Shown here: positions 26,236-34,623 of the stretch, piece by piece | How the letters are laid out: every line of letters begins with the position of its first letter | How positions within the stretch are numbered: the first letter of the stretch is position 1 | DNA from: Nocardia sp. | Lineage (GTDB): Bacteria; Actinomycetota; Actinomycetes; Mycobacteriales; Mycobacteriaceae | Direction of reading: 5' to 3' | Length of the DNA: 42,196 bases | Assembly: GCF_025465275.1 (NCBI RefSeq) | Contig: NZ_JAODNK010000233.1 | Coordinates: 1-42,196, forward strand | Notes under the pieces: generated by a model | The model's database searches: none | The model's input: only the letters and a program-made list of their open reading frames with translations | Told to the model about the DNA's origin: nothing | Made by a program: the position numbers and the translations under genes

Positions 26236-27291
26236 CTACTCGCCGTCCAGCCGGAAGATGCGCAGATCCTCGGGCACGCCGCTGAGCGGGGCCGCGAAGA
26301 AACTGCGGCGATAGGGCTTCACACCGAAACCCAATTCCTCGAGCGTCTCGGCGTGCAGGGAATCCAGGGTGGCCGCCGACATCATGGTGTTGCCGTTTCC
26401 ACCGGCCTCCATGACCCGTGCGGCGATCGTGACGTCCAAACCCAGCCAGTCCCCGCCGATCTCCCGCGGCGTGCCCGTGTGCAGGCCCATCCGCATCTGC
26501 GGGCGATAACCGCCGACGGTGACCCCGGTCAGGTTCTCCTTGGCCGCCACCGCGGCCCGTACGGCCCGGTCGGCGGACGGGAAGACCGCCATCAGGCCGT
26601 CACCCATGCGCTTGATGACCGTGCCGCCGCGATCGGCGATGGGCGGCTCGATGGCCTTGGCGACCCGGCGCAGCAGCTCCAGAGTCTGTTCGTCACCGGC
26701 GGTCAGGGACCAACTGGAGAAGGCCACCAGATCGGTGAACATGATGGTGATCTCCTGCGTGCCGCGACCCTTGCCGACCCGTTCCAGCATGGCCTGCCAG
26801 ACCTGCAGCGCACCCAGCCCCAATTCGCGTGCGGCGCTGGGCGAATCACCGACCAGCTTGTCCGCGGCGCGGGCGACCGCGCGCGCACCGCCGGGACCGG
26901 ACACCGACAGCGGATCGCCGAAGGCGGGATCGCCTGGGAGGTTCTCGCGGGCCTTGCGGATGGCGCCGATGAGGTCACCGCGCGCATTGGCCGCGGAAAC
27001 CAGTCCCGACAGCTGGCCGGGGAAACGCCGGCGACCGGGAGCATCGTCGGGCTCGTCGCTGTCGTCGACCGTTTCGGTCGGGACCAGCGGGATGACCAGG
27101 TCGGGGTCGATGCGGGGGGCGCGCGCATCACGCGCGCGAGCACCGTTCGCCTCACGCGACCGGTTGCGATCGGTGCCCAATCCTTCCGAACGGGAGGCGT
27201 CGGATGCGCGTTCGCCGTCGTCGGAGGGTCGTTCGCTCACGCCCAGAGCGTATCTCAGCGCTTGATCTCCGGATGGATGAATGATTGCCAC
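26236..27291 (-). CDS. Class III adenylate/guanylate cyclase domain protein
   Basis: 351 residues from the GTG at 27291, which has GGAAGG seven bases upstream; a GTG at 27240 is an alternative. Residues 20-90 are charged and probably disordered, 90-170 are helical, and the cyclase homology domain follows from about 175. The metal ligands Asp187 (FTDLVAF) and Asp231 (GDG) and the purine-binding Lys227 (IKRMGDG) are present. In the transition-state motif the usual Asn is Thr288, four before Arg292 (DVTIAARVM), which could lower or alter activity. No membrane helix or sensor domain is seen, so the protein is probably cytosolic. Family is firm; ATP versus GTP preference is open. Confidence 0.87.
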   Translation of the reverse strand: MAIIHPSGDQALRYALGVSERPSDDGERASDASRSEGLGTDRNRSREANGARARDARAPRIDPDLVIPLVPTETVDDSDEPDDAPGRRRFPGQLSGLVSAANARGDLIGAIRKARENLPGDPAFGDPLSVSGPGGARAVARAADKLVGDSPSAARELGLGALQVWQAMLERVGKGRGTQEITIMFTDLVAFSSWSLTAGDEQTLELLRRVAKAIEPPIADRGGTVIKRMGDGLMAVFPSADRAVRAAVAAKENLTGVTVGGYRPQMRMGLHTGTPREIGGDWLGLDVTIAARVMEAGGNGNTMMSAATLDSLHAETLEELGFGVKPYRRSFFAAPLSGVPEDLRIFRLDGE

Positions 27292-27450
27292 CTGCACACC
27301 TTCCGATCGGTCTGAGCGGCCACATCGTTGGGCCCGCCGATGTATGGAGTGTTTTGGTTGCTGGGACGATGCTACCGAGCCCGGTATTCGATGGCCAGCC
27401 GCATTCGAACGGAATGACGGTATTCACACACTGTTCTTCCGCACACATGA

Positions 27451-27489
27451 CATCGGCCCGATACGGACTGGTTCCGTATCGGGCCGATG
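27451..27489 (-). terminator. Strong hairpin downstream of the ABC exporter genes
   Basis: A perfect 17-bp stem (27451-27467 with 27473-27489) and five-base loop CTGGT lie about 47 bases after the permease stop, in the leftward direction. No T tract follows. It separates the exporter pair from the cyclase gene on the same strand. Confidence 0.75.
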
Positions 27490-27535
27490 GTCGCCGCCGA
27501 GCCGGGCAGTGGCCGGCGGCATCCCCGGGCAGGGT

Positions 27536-28294
27536 CTATGCGTCGCGCTTGTTCACCATGAACAGTGCCGCGCCGAAAATGATCGCGACGAAGGCCGCGA
27601 AGTACAGCAGGCTCCCCCACGGGCCCCAATGCCAATCGGTGCTGCCGCCGTCCGACACCGAATAGAAGTGCGACGCGTTGGCGAAGGGCATGAACGCGCC
27701 CACATTCCGGCCGAAACTGCCGAAGGCGCTCAGCAGCGACTCGATTACGGTGGGCCACAGGATGATCAGCGAAATGGCGGCGGCCGTCTGCCGGACCAGT
27801 ACGCCGATACCGACCGCGAGCAGCACCGCGAGGAAGGCATAGATGGCCGGGCCGTAGATCGCCCGCGCATTGGCCGAGGACGACAGTTCCAGCGCGGAAC
27901 CGCCGCTGGAACCGGTGATGATCTTGGCCAGGCCGAAGGCCAGCAGCGTCAGCACACCGATGAGCACCGCGCCGTACACGCCGATCATGAGTGCCTTGGT
28001 GGTGAGCACTTTGTCCCGGGCCGGAGTGGCCAGGAAGGTGGACTTGATGGTGCCGAACCGGTATTCACTGGTCACCGCCAGTGACGCCAGAATCATCAGC
28101 ACCAGCACGCCGAAGCCGCTCACGCCGCCGACGACGTTCGTCACACTGAGCGGCGGCGAGTCGGCCTTCGGATTGCGATTGACCGCCGCGATCAGGGCGG
28201 CGAAGCCGAGACCGAGCGCCACGATAATGGCCGAGCACCACCACGGCGACCGGGTCGAGGTGAGCTTGATACGTTCCGCTGCGAGCACGCCCAT
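27536..28294 (-). CDS. ABC-2 type transporter permease
   Basis: 252 residues with six hydrophobic helices, starting MGVLAAERIKLTSTRSPWWC, a layout typical of ABC-2 permeases. Conserved text includes VTSEYRFGTIKSTFLATPAR after the second helix, as in multidrug and antibiotic exporters. The ATG overlaps the ATPase stop (ATGA), so both form one exporter: two permeases with two ATPases in the membrane. The substrate is unknown; such pairs are abundant in actinomycetes. The last residues (MVNKRDA) follow the final helix directly. Confidence 0.92.
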   Translation of the reverse strand: MGVLAAERIKLTSTRSPWWCSAIIVALGLGFAALIAAVNRNPKADSPPLSVTNVVGGVSGFGVLVLMILASLAVTSEYRFGTIKSTFLATPARDKVLTTKALMIGVYGAVLIGVLTLLAFGLAKIITGSSGGSALELSSSANARAIYGPAIYAFLAVLLAVGIGVLVRQTAAAISLIILWPTVIESLLSAFGSFGRNVGAFMPFANASHFYSVSDGGSTDWHWGPWGSLLYFAAFVAIIFGAALFMVNKRDA

Positions 28295-29238
28295 CAGAGC
28301 GCCCCTCCCATCACCTGGTCGAAACCTTCGCCGTGGTACTCCACCGCGCTGCCTGTCATCCGCATGAACGCCTCTTCCAGCGAGGCGCGCTGCGGCGACA
28401 ACTCGTAGAGCGTGATGTCGTTGGCGCCGGCCAGTTTTCCGACCGCGTCGGAGGTGGCGCCGGTGACGATCAGGGCGGCGCCGGCGGCGTCCGCACCCTC
28501 CTCGCGCACCGTCATACCGCCCGAGGTGAGCACGCTGCGCAATTGATCCAGCTGCGGACTACGCACGCGCACAGACTGTTCCGAGGCGCGCTCGATGAAA
28601 TCCTTGGTGGAGACGTCGGCCATGAGCTTGCCCCGGCCGATCACGATGAGTTGCTCCGCGGTCTGCGCCATTTCGGACAGCAGATGGCTCGACACCAGCA
28701 CGGTGCGGCCCTCGGTCGCGAGTCGCTGCATGAAACGCCGAATCCACAGAATGCCTTCGGGATCCAGGCCGTTCACCGGCTCGTCGAACAGCAGCACCTT
28801 CGGATCGCCGAGCAGGGCGCCGGCCAGGCCGAGTCGCTGCGACATGCCGAGCGAGAAACCGCCCGCATTGCGATTGGCGACCTCCGCGAGACCGACCAGC
28901 CGCAGCACCTCCTCGACCCGCGAGGCCGGAATGTCATTGGATGCCGCCATCCAGCGCAGATGCGAACGCGCCGAACGGTTCGGATGCACCCACTTGGCAT
29001 CCAGCAGCGCACCGACCTCTTCCAGCGGGCGCTTCAGAGCTCGATACGGCTTACCGTTGATGAGCGCCGTACCGGACGTCGGATCGTCCAACCCCAGGAT
29101 CATCCGCATGGTGGTCGACTTGCCCGCCCCGTTCGGGCCGAGAAAGCCGGTCACCAGACCCGGACGCACGGTGAACGTAAGATCCGACACCGCAACGGTC
29201 TGCCCGTAATGTTTGGTCAGGCCCCTCAGTTCGATCAT
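28294..29238 (-). CDS. ABC transporter ATP-binding protein (ABC-2 exporter)
   Basis: 314 residues. The Walker A motif is GPNGAGKST (Lys40), the signature is FSLGMSQRL, Walker B is VLLFDEP, and the H-loop lies in VLVSSHLL. The C-terminal part, about 220-310, is the extension found in DrrA/CcmA-type exporter ATPases. It powers the overlapping permease gene. A 143-bp gap to thiG on the same strand holds no gene and no strong hairpin, so independent transcription from thiG is likely but unproven. No resistance role is visible from context. Confidence 0.94.
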   Translation of the reverse strand: MIELRGLTKHYGQTVAVSDLTFTVRPGLVTGFLGPNGAGKSTTMRMILGLDDPTSGTALINGKPYRALKRPLEEVGALLDAKWVHPNRSARSHLRWMAASNDIPASRVEEVLRLVGLAEVANRNAGGFSLGMSQRLGLAGALLGDPKVLLFDEPVNGLDPEGILWIRRFMQRLATEGRTVLVSSHLLSEMAQTAEQLIVIGRGKLMADVSTKDFIERASEQSVRVRSPQLDQLRSVLTSGGMTVREEGADAAGAALIVTGATSDAVGKLAGANDITLYELSPQRASLEEAFMRMTGSAVEYHGEGFDQVMGGAL

Positions 29239-29381
29239 GCTGCCCAGTCTTCCCGAAGAAGTGGCCGGGCACTATCGACCCGAGGTCGCGCGTCGCATCC
29301 CCCTCGAGGATGACCTGGTCCCGAGCTCCCCCGAGGATCATCCCCCGCGACGGCACCCGACGGCAACGCAATTCCGGCAGG

Positions 29382-30146
29382 TCATATCGCGGGTGAGGAC
29401 GCCTGCGCCCAGAAGCGCTTCGGGATGCGGCCAGCCTCGCGGGCGAGCAGGCCGCCCTGCACGGCATGCGCCATGGCGGCGGCCATCATCGCGGGCCGGC
29501 GGGCGCGCGTGACGGCCGTGGCCAGCAGCACCGCGGAACAGCCGAGTTCCATGGCCAGCGCGGCATCACTGGCGGTACCGATGCCCGCGTCCAGAATGAT
29601 CGGGACGCCCGCGGCGGCGACGATCATCTCGATATTGTGCGGATTGCCGATGCCCAGACCGGTGCCGATGGGCGAGCCCAGCGGCATGACGGCGGCACAG
29701 CCGATGTCCTCGAGCCGGCGGGCCAGCACCGGATCATCGGTGGTGTAGGGCAGCACGGTGAAACCGTCGTCCACCAATTGCTCTGCGGCACTGACCAGTT
29801 CGATGGCGTCCGGGAGCAGCGTGCGCTCGTCGGCGATCACCTCGAGCTTCACCCAGTCGGTGCCGAGTGCCTCGCGGCCGAGCTGTGCGGTGAGCACCGC
29901 CTCGGCGGCGGTGCGACAGCCCGCGGTATTGGGCAGCGGCGCAATCTGCAAGCGCTTCAACAGATCCAGCACTCCGGTACCGCCCGCGGCATCCACCCGG
30001 CGCATGGCGACCGTGGTCAGTTCGGTGCCCGAGGCGATCAGCGCCTCCTCCAGCACTGTGAGGTTCTCGGCGCCGCCGGTACCCATGATCAGGCGGGAGC
30101 CGAATTCCCGGCCCGCGATCACCAGCGGCGTGATCGGGCTAGCCAC
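29382..30146 (-). CDS. thiG: Thiazole synthase ThiG
   Basis: A 254-residue TIM-barrel protein that forms the thiazole phosphate of thiamin from deoxyxylulose phosphate, dehydroglycine (from ThiO) and sulfur on ThiS. Lys100 in TDWVKLEVI forms the Schiff base. Other conserved stretches are LIMGTGGAENL, EVIADERTLLPD, PLGSPIGTGLGI and ILDAGIGTASDAA. The GTG start overlaps the end of thiS by eight bases, so translation is coupled. The order thiO-thiS-thiG matches mycobacteria. Confidence 0.97.
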   Translation of the reverse strand: MASPITPLVIAGREFGSRLIMGTGGAENLTVLEEALIASGTELTTVAMRRVDAAGGTGVLDLLKRLQIAPLPNTAGCRTAAEAVLTAQLGREALGTDWVKLEVIADERTLLPDAIELVSAAEQLVDDGFTVLPYTTDDPVLARRLEDIGCAAVMPLGSPIGTGLGIGNPHNIEMIVAAAGVPIILDAGIGTASDAALAMELGCSAVLLATAVTRARRPAMMAAAMAHAVQGGLLAREAGRIPKRFWAQASSPAI

Positions 30147-30351
30147 CCTGCACCGCCGTCAAAACCTCGATCTCCCAGCCACGTTCGACCTGCTGATCCC
30201 AATTGGATTTGGGGAACAGGGCGCCGTCCACCGCCACCGCGACGCCCTGGGACGGCAGGTTCAGCCGCTCCAGTAGCTCGCGCACCGTGGGCGCCTCGGC
30301 GAACGAGTGATCCTCACCGTTCACTGTGACGCCGATCGGGATAACAGTCAT
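30139..30351 (-). CDS. thiS: Sulfur carrier protein ThiS
   Basis: A 70-residue ubiquitin-like protein ending in the required Gly-Gly (TAVQGG), which is adenylated and thiocarboxylated to carry sulfur to ThiG. The text ITVNGE-type start (PIGVTVNGEDHSFAE) and VAVAVDGALFPKSNW are typical. It overlaps both thiO (four bases) and thiG (eight bases). No thiF or moeB adenylyltransferase gene is in the window, so activation relies on a gene elsewhere. Confidence 0.95.
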   Translation of the reverse strand: MTVIPIGVTVNGEDHSFAEAPTVRELLERLNLPSQGVAVAVDGALFPKSNWDQQVERGWEIEVLTAVQGG

Positions 30352-31466
30352 CGAATTCCTCCTGGAGAAATCGGGGCATCGGTGCGGGTGGGCCGGGTTT
30401 CGGCCGGGCCTGGACGGGCGAAACGACCGGGGTCGGCGGCCGCGGCCTCGGGGAGCTCGGTATCGGCGAGCAACGCGAGTACCGCGTCGACGGTGACGGG
30501 CGTACCGAGAATTCCATTGCGGCCGTGGCCGGTTGCGGCGATCACGCGGTTGTCCAGGTAGCCGATGAGGGGGACGCTGTCCGGGGAACCCGGACGGGAA
30601 CCCGCTGCGGCTTCGGCGAATTCGTATTCACCGATGCCCGGGAGAATCGCCTCGGCATCGGTGATGAGGTCGCGTACCCCGGCGACCGTCACGGCGGTAT
30701 CGAAACCCTGCTCGTATTGGGTTGCGCCCAAGACGATTCCGTCACTGCGCGGGACCAGGTAGATGGGGCGGCCGTGCACGCGCGCCCGGATCACGCCCTG
30801 CGGCGGGGTGGGTGCGCTCGGCCGGCGGCGCAGGCGCAGGATCTCGCCCTTCACCGGACGGACGGGGAGGCCCGGCCACAGGGTGGCGGCGGCAGCGCCC
30901 GCGGCGAGCACGATCCGATCGTGCGGGAGGTCCGCCAGGGCCGTCACCTGTTCGGCGCGAAATTCGACTCCGGCGGCGATGCAGGCCGCGCGTAAGGCAG
31001 TCACCAGGGCGCGGTTGTCCACGGCCGGTTCGGACGTCGAGAGCAGACCGGCGCGAACCGTGCGGGCGAGGCCGGGTTCGGCTTCTCGAACACCGGCCCG
31101 ATCCAGCAGTTGCAGCGCATGACCGTGCGAATTGACCCAGTCGGCGATGGTGCGCAGATCGGCCGCGTCGGCGGCATCGAGGGCGACGCTGAGGGTGCGG
31201 GTCGCGGTGAACAGGTCCGCACCCGTGCGGGCCCGCAGGCGCGCGGCGAAATCAGGCCAGCGCGCGAGCGAGGCGGCCCCGAATTCGAGGGCGCCGTCCT
31301 CGCCGGGCCAGCCCTCGGAGAGGGGCGCGAGCATGCCGCCCGCGACCCAGGAGGCGCCGGTCCCGTGTGCCGGATCCAGCAGCGTGACCGTCCAGCCCGA
31401 TTCGGCGGTGCGCCAGGCCACCGAGAGCCCGATCACACCTCCGCCCACGACGGCCAGAGTCCGCAT
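30348..31466 (-). CDS. thiO: Glycine oxidase ThiO
   Basis: A 372-residue FAD-dependent D-amino-acid-oxidase-family protein. The N-terminal Rossmann motif LAVVGGGVIGLSVAWRTA binds FAD, and GHGRNGILGTPVTVDAV lies near the C-terminus. It oxidises glycine to iminoacetate for ThiG. The ATG at 31466 is preferred because AGGTGG lies six bases upstream; a GTG five codons earlier overlaps that site. It is divergent from thiE, with a 137-bp gap containing a candidate promoter. No TPP aptamer motifs (CTGAGA, TGAACCTGA) were found in this gap. Confidence 0.95.
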   Translation of the reverse strand: MRTLAVVGGGVIGLSVAWRTAESGWTVTLLDPAHGTGASWVAGGMLAPLSEGWPGEDGALEFGAASLARWPDFAARLRARTGADLFTATRTLSVALDAADAADLRTIADWVNSHGHALQLLDRAGVREAEPGLARTVRAGLLSTSEPAVDNRALVTALRAACIAAGVEFRAEQVTALADLPHDRIVLAAGAAAATLWPGLPVRPVKGEILRLRRRPSAPTPPQGVIRARVHGRPIYLVPRSDGIVLGATQYEQGFDTAVTVAGVRDLITDAEAILPGIGEYEFAEAAAGSRPGSPDSVPLIGYLDNRVIAATGHGRNGILGTPVTVDAVLALLADTELPEAAAADPGRFARPGPAETRPTRTDAPISPGGIR

Positions 31467-31483
31467 CTGGTTCCACCTCACTA

Positions 31484-31534
31484 CCCGGACATACCGGGAA
31501 CTGCAATTGCATCTGTAAGCACATCCGATGTAAA
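31484..31534 (-). promoter_or_regulatory. Candidate thiO-thiS-thiG promoter and leader hairpin
   Basis: On the minus strand TTTACA (31534-31529), a 17-bp spacer and TGCAAT (31511-31506) make a plausible promoter. The -10 lies in the palindrome TGCAATTGCA (31502-31511). The leader has a small hairpin CCCGG-ACATA-CCGGG (31484-31498). The opposite strand may hold thiE's own promoter (TACGGT at 31591-31596, seven bases before its GTG). Confidence 0.35.
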
Positions 31535-31603
31535 CGCCTGTTCACGTATAACCGACCGCGAGGCATTCCACATGCCCACGGTAGCGCGACTACGGTCTGG
31601 GAC

Positions 31604-32308
31604 GTGCAGCCCTCCCACCCCGGCCGCCCTGCGGCACCGCGCGAACGTCTGGCCGACGCGCGCCTGTATTTGTGCACCGACGCCCGGCGGGAAAAGGGCG
31701 ATTTGGCCGCCTTTGCCGATGCCGCGCTCGCCGGTGGCGTCGACATCATCCAGCTTCGAGACAAGGGTTCGCCCGGGGAGCAGCAGTTCGGCTCGCTCGA
31801 GGCGAAGGCCGAACTCGGCATCCTGGCAGAACTGAAGGCGGCCGCCCGCCGCCACGGGGCGCTCGTCGCCGTGAACGACCGCGCCGATATCGCGCTCGCC
31901 GCCGGAGCCGATGTCCTGCACCTCGGCCAGGCTGATCTACCGCCCTGGTACGCCCGCCGCATTCTCGGCCCCGATGTGGTCATCGGGCGCTCGACCCATA
32001 ATCGCGCCCAGGCCGGGCTGGCCGCTGTCGACGAACATATCGACTATTTCGCCACCGGCCCGGTGTACGCCACCCCGACCAAGCCTGGACGCCAGCCCTC
32101 GGGGCTGGACCTCGTTCGCTCCACCGCCGAATCGCACACCACCCGCCCCTGGTTCGCCATCGGCGGCATCGACGACGCGCGACTACCCGAGGTACTCGCC
32201 GCCGGTGCGACCCGAATCGTGGTGGTACGCGCCATTACCGCCGCCGCCGACCCCGAAGCCGCCGCCCGCGCGCTCAAGCAGCGCATCCTCGACAACCTCG
32301 ACCGCTGA
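31604..32308 (+). CDS. thiE: Thiamin-phosphate synthase ThiE
   Basis: A 234-residue TIM-barrel enzyme that couples hydroxymethylpyrimidine pyrophosphate and thiazole phosphate. Key segments are ADARLYLCTDARREKGDL, DIIQLRDKG, VAVNDRADIALAAGADVLHL, DYFATGPVYATPTKPG and FAIGGIDD. The GTG at 31604 has no clear ribosome site but lies seven bases after TACGGT, suggesting a leaderless or very short-leader mRNA. It is divergent from thiO, as in M. tuberculosis. A palindromic repeat begins ten bases after its stop and may serve as terminator. Confidence 0.96.
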   Translation: MQPSHPGRPAAPRERLADARLYLCTDARREKGDLAAFADAALAGGVDIIQLRDKGSPGEQQFGSLEAKAELGILAELKAAARRHGALVAVNDRADIALAAGADVLHLGQADLPPWYARRILGPDVVIGRSTHNRAQAGLAAVDEHIDYFATGPVYATPTKPGRQPSGLDLVRSTAESHTTRPWFAIGGIDDARLPEVLAAGATRIVVVRAITAAADPEAAARALKQRILDNLDR

Positions 32309-32318
32309 GGACCACCCC

Positions 32319-32407
32319 GTCGCCCCGGCATGCTTGTGGCCGGGACCCACACAGCGGATGGATCGGCTGCTCGCTGTGGATTCCGGCCACAAGCGCGCCG
32401 GAATGAC
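32319..32407. repeat. Palindromic extragenic repeat, copy B
   Basis: Arms at 32319-32356 and 32372-32407 form a long imperfect inverted repeat around a 15-base loop. They share with copy A (16646-16731) the layout CCGGC-NNGCTTNTGGCCGG. The copy fills the gap between convergent thiE (stop 32308) and the molybdoenzyme gene (stop at 32416) and could terminate both. Confidence 0.8.
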
Positions 32408-32415
32408 GGAAGAAT

Positions 32416-34620
32416 TCAGCCGGCAGACAACGGGTCCAGGCGGATCGGGACGCCATTGAGGTTCGACATGCCCGCGAGGCGTTCGACATCGGCGATGTCG
32501 GTCGACATCAGGTCGTTGACATTGGCGCCGCCCGCCGCGTTCGCGCGCTGCCAGCCGCCGTTGTGGCCCCAGCCGTGCGGGATGGCCACCGCACCCTCGG
32601 TCATGTCTTCGGTCAGGCGAGCGGTCACCTCGATAGAGCCGTGGGCGGAGGTCACCAGGCAGCGGGCGCCGTCCGAGATGCCTGCCACGGCAGCGTCTTT
32701 TGGGTTGATGCGGGCGGCGTGGGTGCGGTCGCCGCGCATGAGCAGCTCGGAATTGTGCATCCAGGAGTTGTGGGATTTCAGCTCCCGCATGCCGATCACG
32801 CGGAGCGGGTAGGCCGGGTCCACCTGGGGAGTCTCGAGGGCGCGGAGTTCGGCGAGAATCTCCTGCGGAGCCAGGTGTACCCGATTGTCCTTGTGCTGCA
32901 CTATTTCCCGGAGCACACCCGTGGTGACAGCATCGGACAGCACCAGGCCGTGCGGGTGGCGGCGGAGCATGCGGAGGCTGAGGCCGCCGCGGCGCAGGCC
33001 GAACCAGTCGCCGTACGGACCGGTGCGGATGGCCAGATCGGCCAGGAGCTTCGGGGTGGGACGGGCGGAGCGGCCGCCGGGCAGGCCGCGCAGGCGGCTC
33101 AGCAGGCCACCGGCGGCGGCGGGACCGACCACGAAGGGCTGCACGCCGATTCGGGTGGCGATATCGTCGATGATGCGCCATTCCTCACGGGCCTCGCCAT
33201 ACGGCTCCAGGACCCGCTCGGTGTACTGGGTGTACGGGGTGGGAGACAGCGCCGTGAACGGCAGCGGAATGTCGTCGCGCTCCAGGAAAGTGGTGGCGGG
33301 GAGGATGTAGTCCGCCATTCGATTGGTGTCGTTCAGGTAGAGGTCGATCGAGACGAACAGGTCGAGTTGTGCCAGGGCGGAAGACAATTCGCGGCCGTTG
33401 GGGACCGAGGACACGGGATTGCCGGCCGAGGTGAACAGCGCGCGCAGCTGACCGGGGCCCGGAGTGGTGATCTCCCGGGCCATGATGGCGGCCGGGAAGG
33501 TGCCCAGCACATCCGGGAAATCGCCTATGCGGGAACGGTTCTTGCCGTAGCCGATGAGGCCGAGGCGGGCATTGAGCTTGGAGACGGCCACCAGTTCCTT
33601 ACCGAATACCGAGCCGCCGGGCGCATCCAGATTGCCGGTCACCAGCGCCAGCGCATCGATGAGGAAGGCGACGAGGGTGGCGTGCCGGCCCAGGCAGGTG
33701 CCGGTGCGGCCGTAGACGGCGGCCCTGCCGGCGCGGGCCAGATCGCCGGCCAGGGTACGCACCCGGTCCGGTTCCAGGCCGGTCACGACGGCGGTCGCTT
33801 CCGGGGTGAATCGGCCGACCGCATCACGTAATTCGCGCACTCCGGCGGCTTGGCGGCGCAGGGCCTGCGCATCGGCCAGTCCCTCCGTGAAAATGACCTG
33901 GAGCAGGGCGGCGAGCAGCCAGGCATCGCCGTCCGGCCGCACGCCGACGTGCTCGAACAGGCGCGCGGTCTCCGTCCGGCGCGGATCGACCACCACGACC
34001 CGGCCGCCGCGTTTGGTGATGGCCGTGAGCTTCTCCCGGATACGCGGCATGCTCATCGCACTCCCGTGCGAGACAACGGGATTCGCGCCGAGCATGAGAA
34101 GGAAGTCGGTGCGGTCCAGATCCGGGACGGGCACCGAGGTGAGCGAACCGTACAGCAGCTCACTGGCAACGAAGCGATTGTTGATGTCCTGCGAGCCCGC
34201 CGAATACACGTGCCGCAGACCGGCCGCCAGCTGAAAACCGACCAGCCACAGCGTATGTGAATAGGAGAAGGTGGACGGATTCCCGAAATACCAACCGAGA
34301 CTTTCCCGTCCATGCGCGCCGATGACGGTGCGCAGCCGGGCGCCGATATCGTCGAGCGCCTCCGCCCACGAGACCCGCTCGAAACCGGCAGTACCCGATT
34401 CACTGCCCGCCGTGGTCACCCTCCGCATCGGATACAGCACCCGATCCGGATCGTTCTGAATCTCGGTGAACGCGATGCCCTTCGGGCACGCATTGCCCCG
34501 CGATAGCGGGTGCTCCTTATCGGCACGCAGCCGCACCAGTTTCCCGTCCTCGACGGTGGCGATCAGCCCGCAGAGTGGTTCACAGATCCGGCAGTATGTG
34601 GGAATCTCACGCTGGCTCAC
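32416..34620 (-). CDS. Molybdopterin-dependent oxidoreductase (DMSO-reductase superfamily)
   Basis: 734 residues. The N-terminal 4Fe-4S ligands are Cys10, Cys13, Cys17 and Cys45 (YCRICEPLC, NACPKG). The molybdopterin-binding domains follow (SWAEALDDIGARL, MLGANPVVSHGSAMSMPRIR, VVVDPRRTETARLFEHV, GNLDAPGGSVF), and a C-terminal dinucleotide-binding domain starts at about 620 (RVIGMRELKSHNSWMHNSEL). No Tat signal is visible, so it is likely cytoplasmic and formate-dehydrogenase- or nitrate-reductase-like; the substrate is unknown. The GTG start is three bases beyond the Nudix gene stop. M. tuberculosis has no gene at this position between thiE and mutT3, so it looks like a lineage-specific insertion. 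Confidence 0.9.
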   Translation of the reverse strand: MSQREIPTYCRICEPLCGLIATVEDGKLVRLRADKEHPLSRGNACPKGIAFTEIQNDPDRVLYPMRRVTTAGSESGTAGFERVSWAEALDDIGARLRTVIGAHGRESLGWYFGNPSTFSYSHTLWLVGFQLAAGLRHVYSAGSQDINNRFVASELLYGSLTSVPVPDLDRTDFLLMLGANPVVSHGSAMSMPRIREKLTAITKRGGRVVVVDPRRTETARLFEHVGVRPDGDAWLLAALLQVIFTEGLADAQALRRQAAGVRELRDAVGRFTPEATAVVTGLEPDRVRTLAGDLARAGRAAVYGRTGTCLGRHATLVAFLIDALALVTGNLDAPGGSVFGKELVAVSKLNARLGLIGYGKNRSRIGDFPDVLGTFPAAIMAREITTPGPGQLRALFTSAGNPVSSVPNGRELSSALAQLDLFVSIDLYLNDTNRMADYILPATTFLERDDIPLPFTALSPTPYTQYTERVLEPYGEAREEWRIIDDIATRIGVQPFVVGPAAAGGLLSRLRGLPGGRSARPTPKLLADLAIRTGPYGDWFGLRRGGLSLRMLRRHPHGLVLSDAVTTGVLREIVQHKDNRVHLAPQEILAELRALETPQVDPAYPLRVIGMRELKSHNSWMHNSELLMRGDRTHAARINPKDAAVAGISDGARCLVTSAHGSIEVTARLTEDMTEGAVAIPHGWGHNGGWQRANAAGGANVNDLMSTDIADVERLAGMSNLNGVPIRLDPLSAG

Positions 34621-34623
34621 GCC

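Noticed and set aside
27152..27448. 98-codon leftward ORF upstream of the cyclase
   Set aside because: It overlaps the cyclase 5' coding region in another frame and has Arg-rich shadow composition with no ribosome site.
31467..31603. A second TPP riboswitch upstream of thiO
   Set aside because: The conserved CTGAGA and TGAACCTGA blocks are absent; only a small hairpin and a short palindrome are seen.
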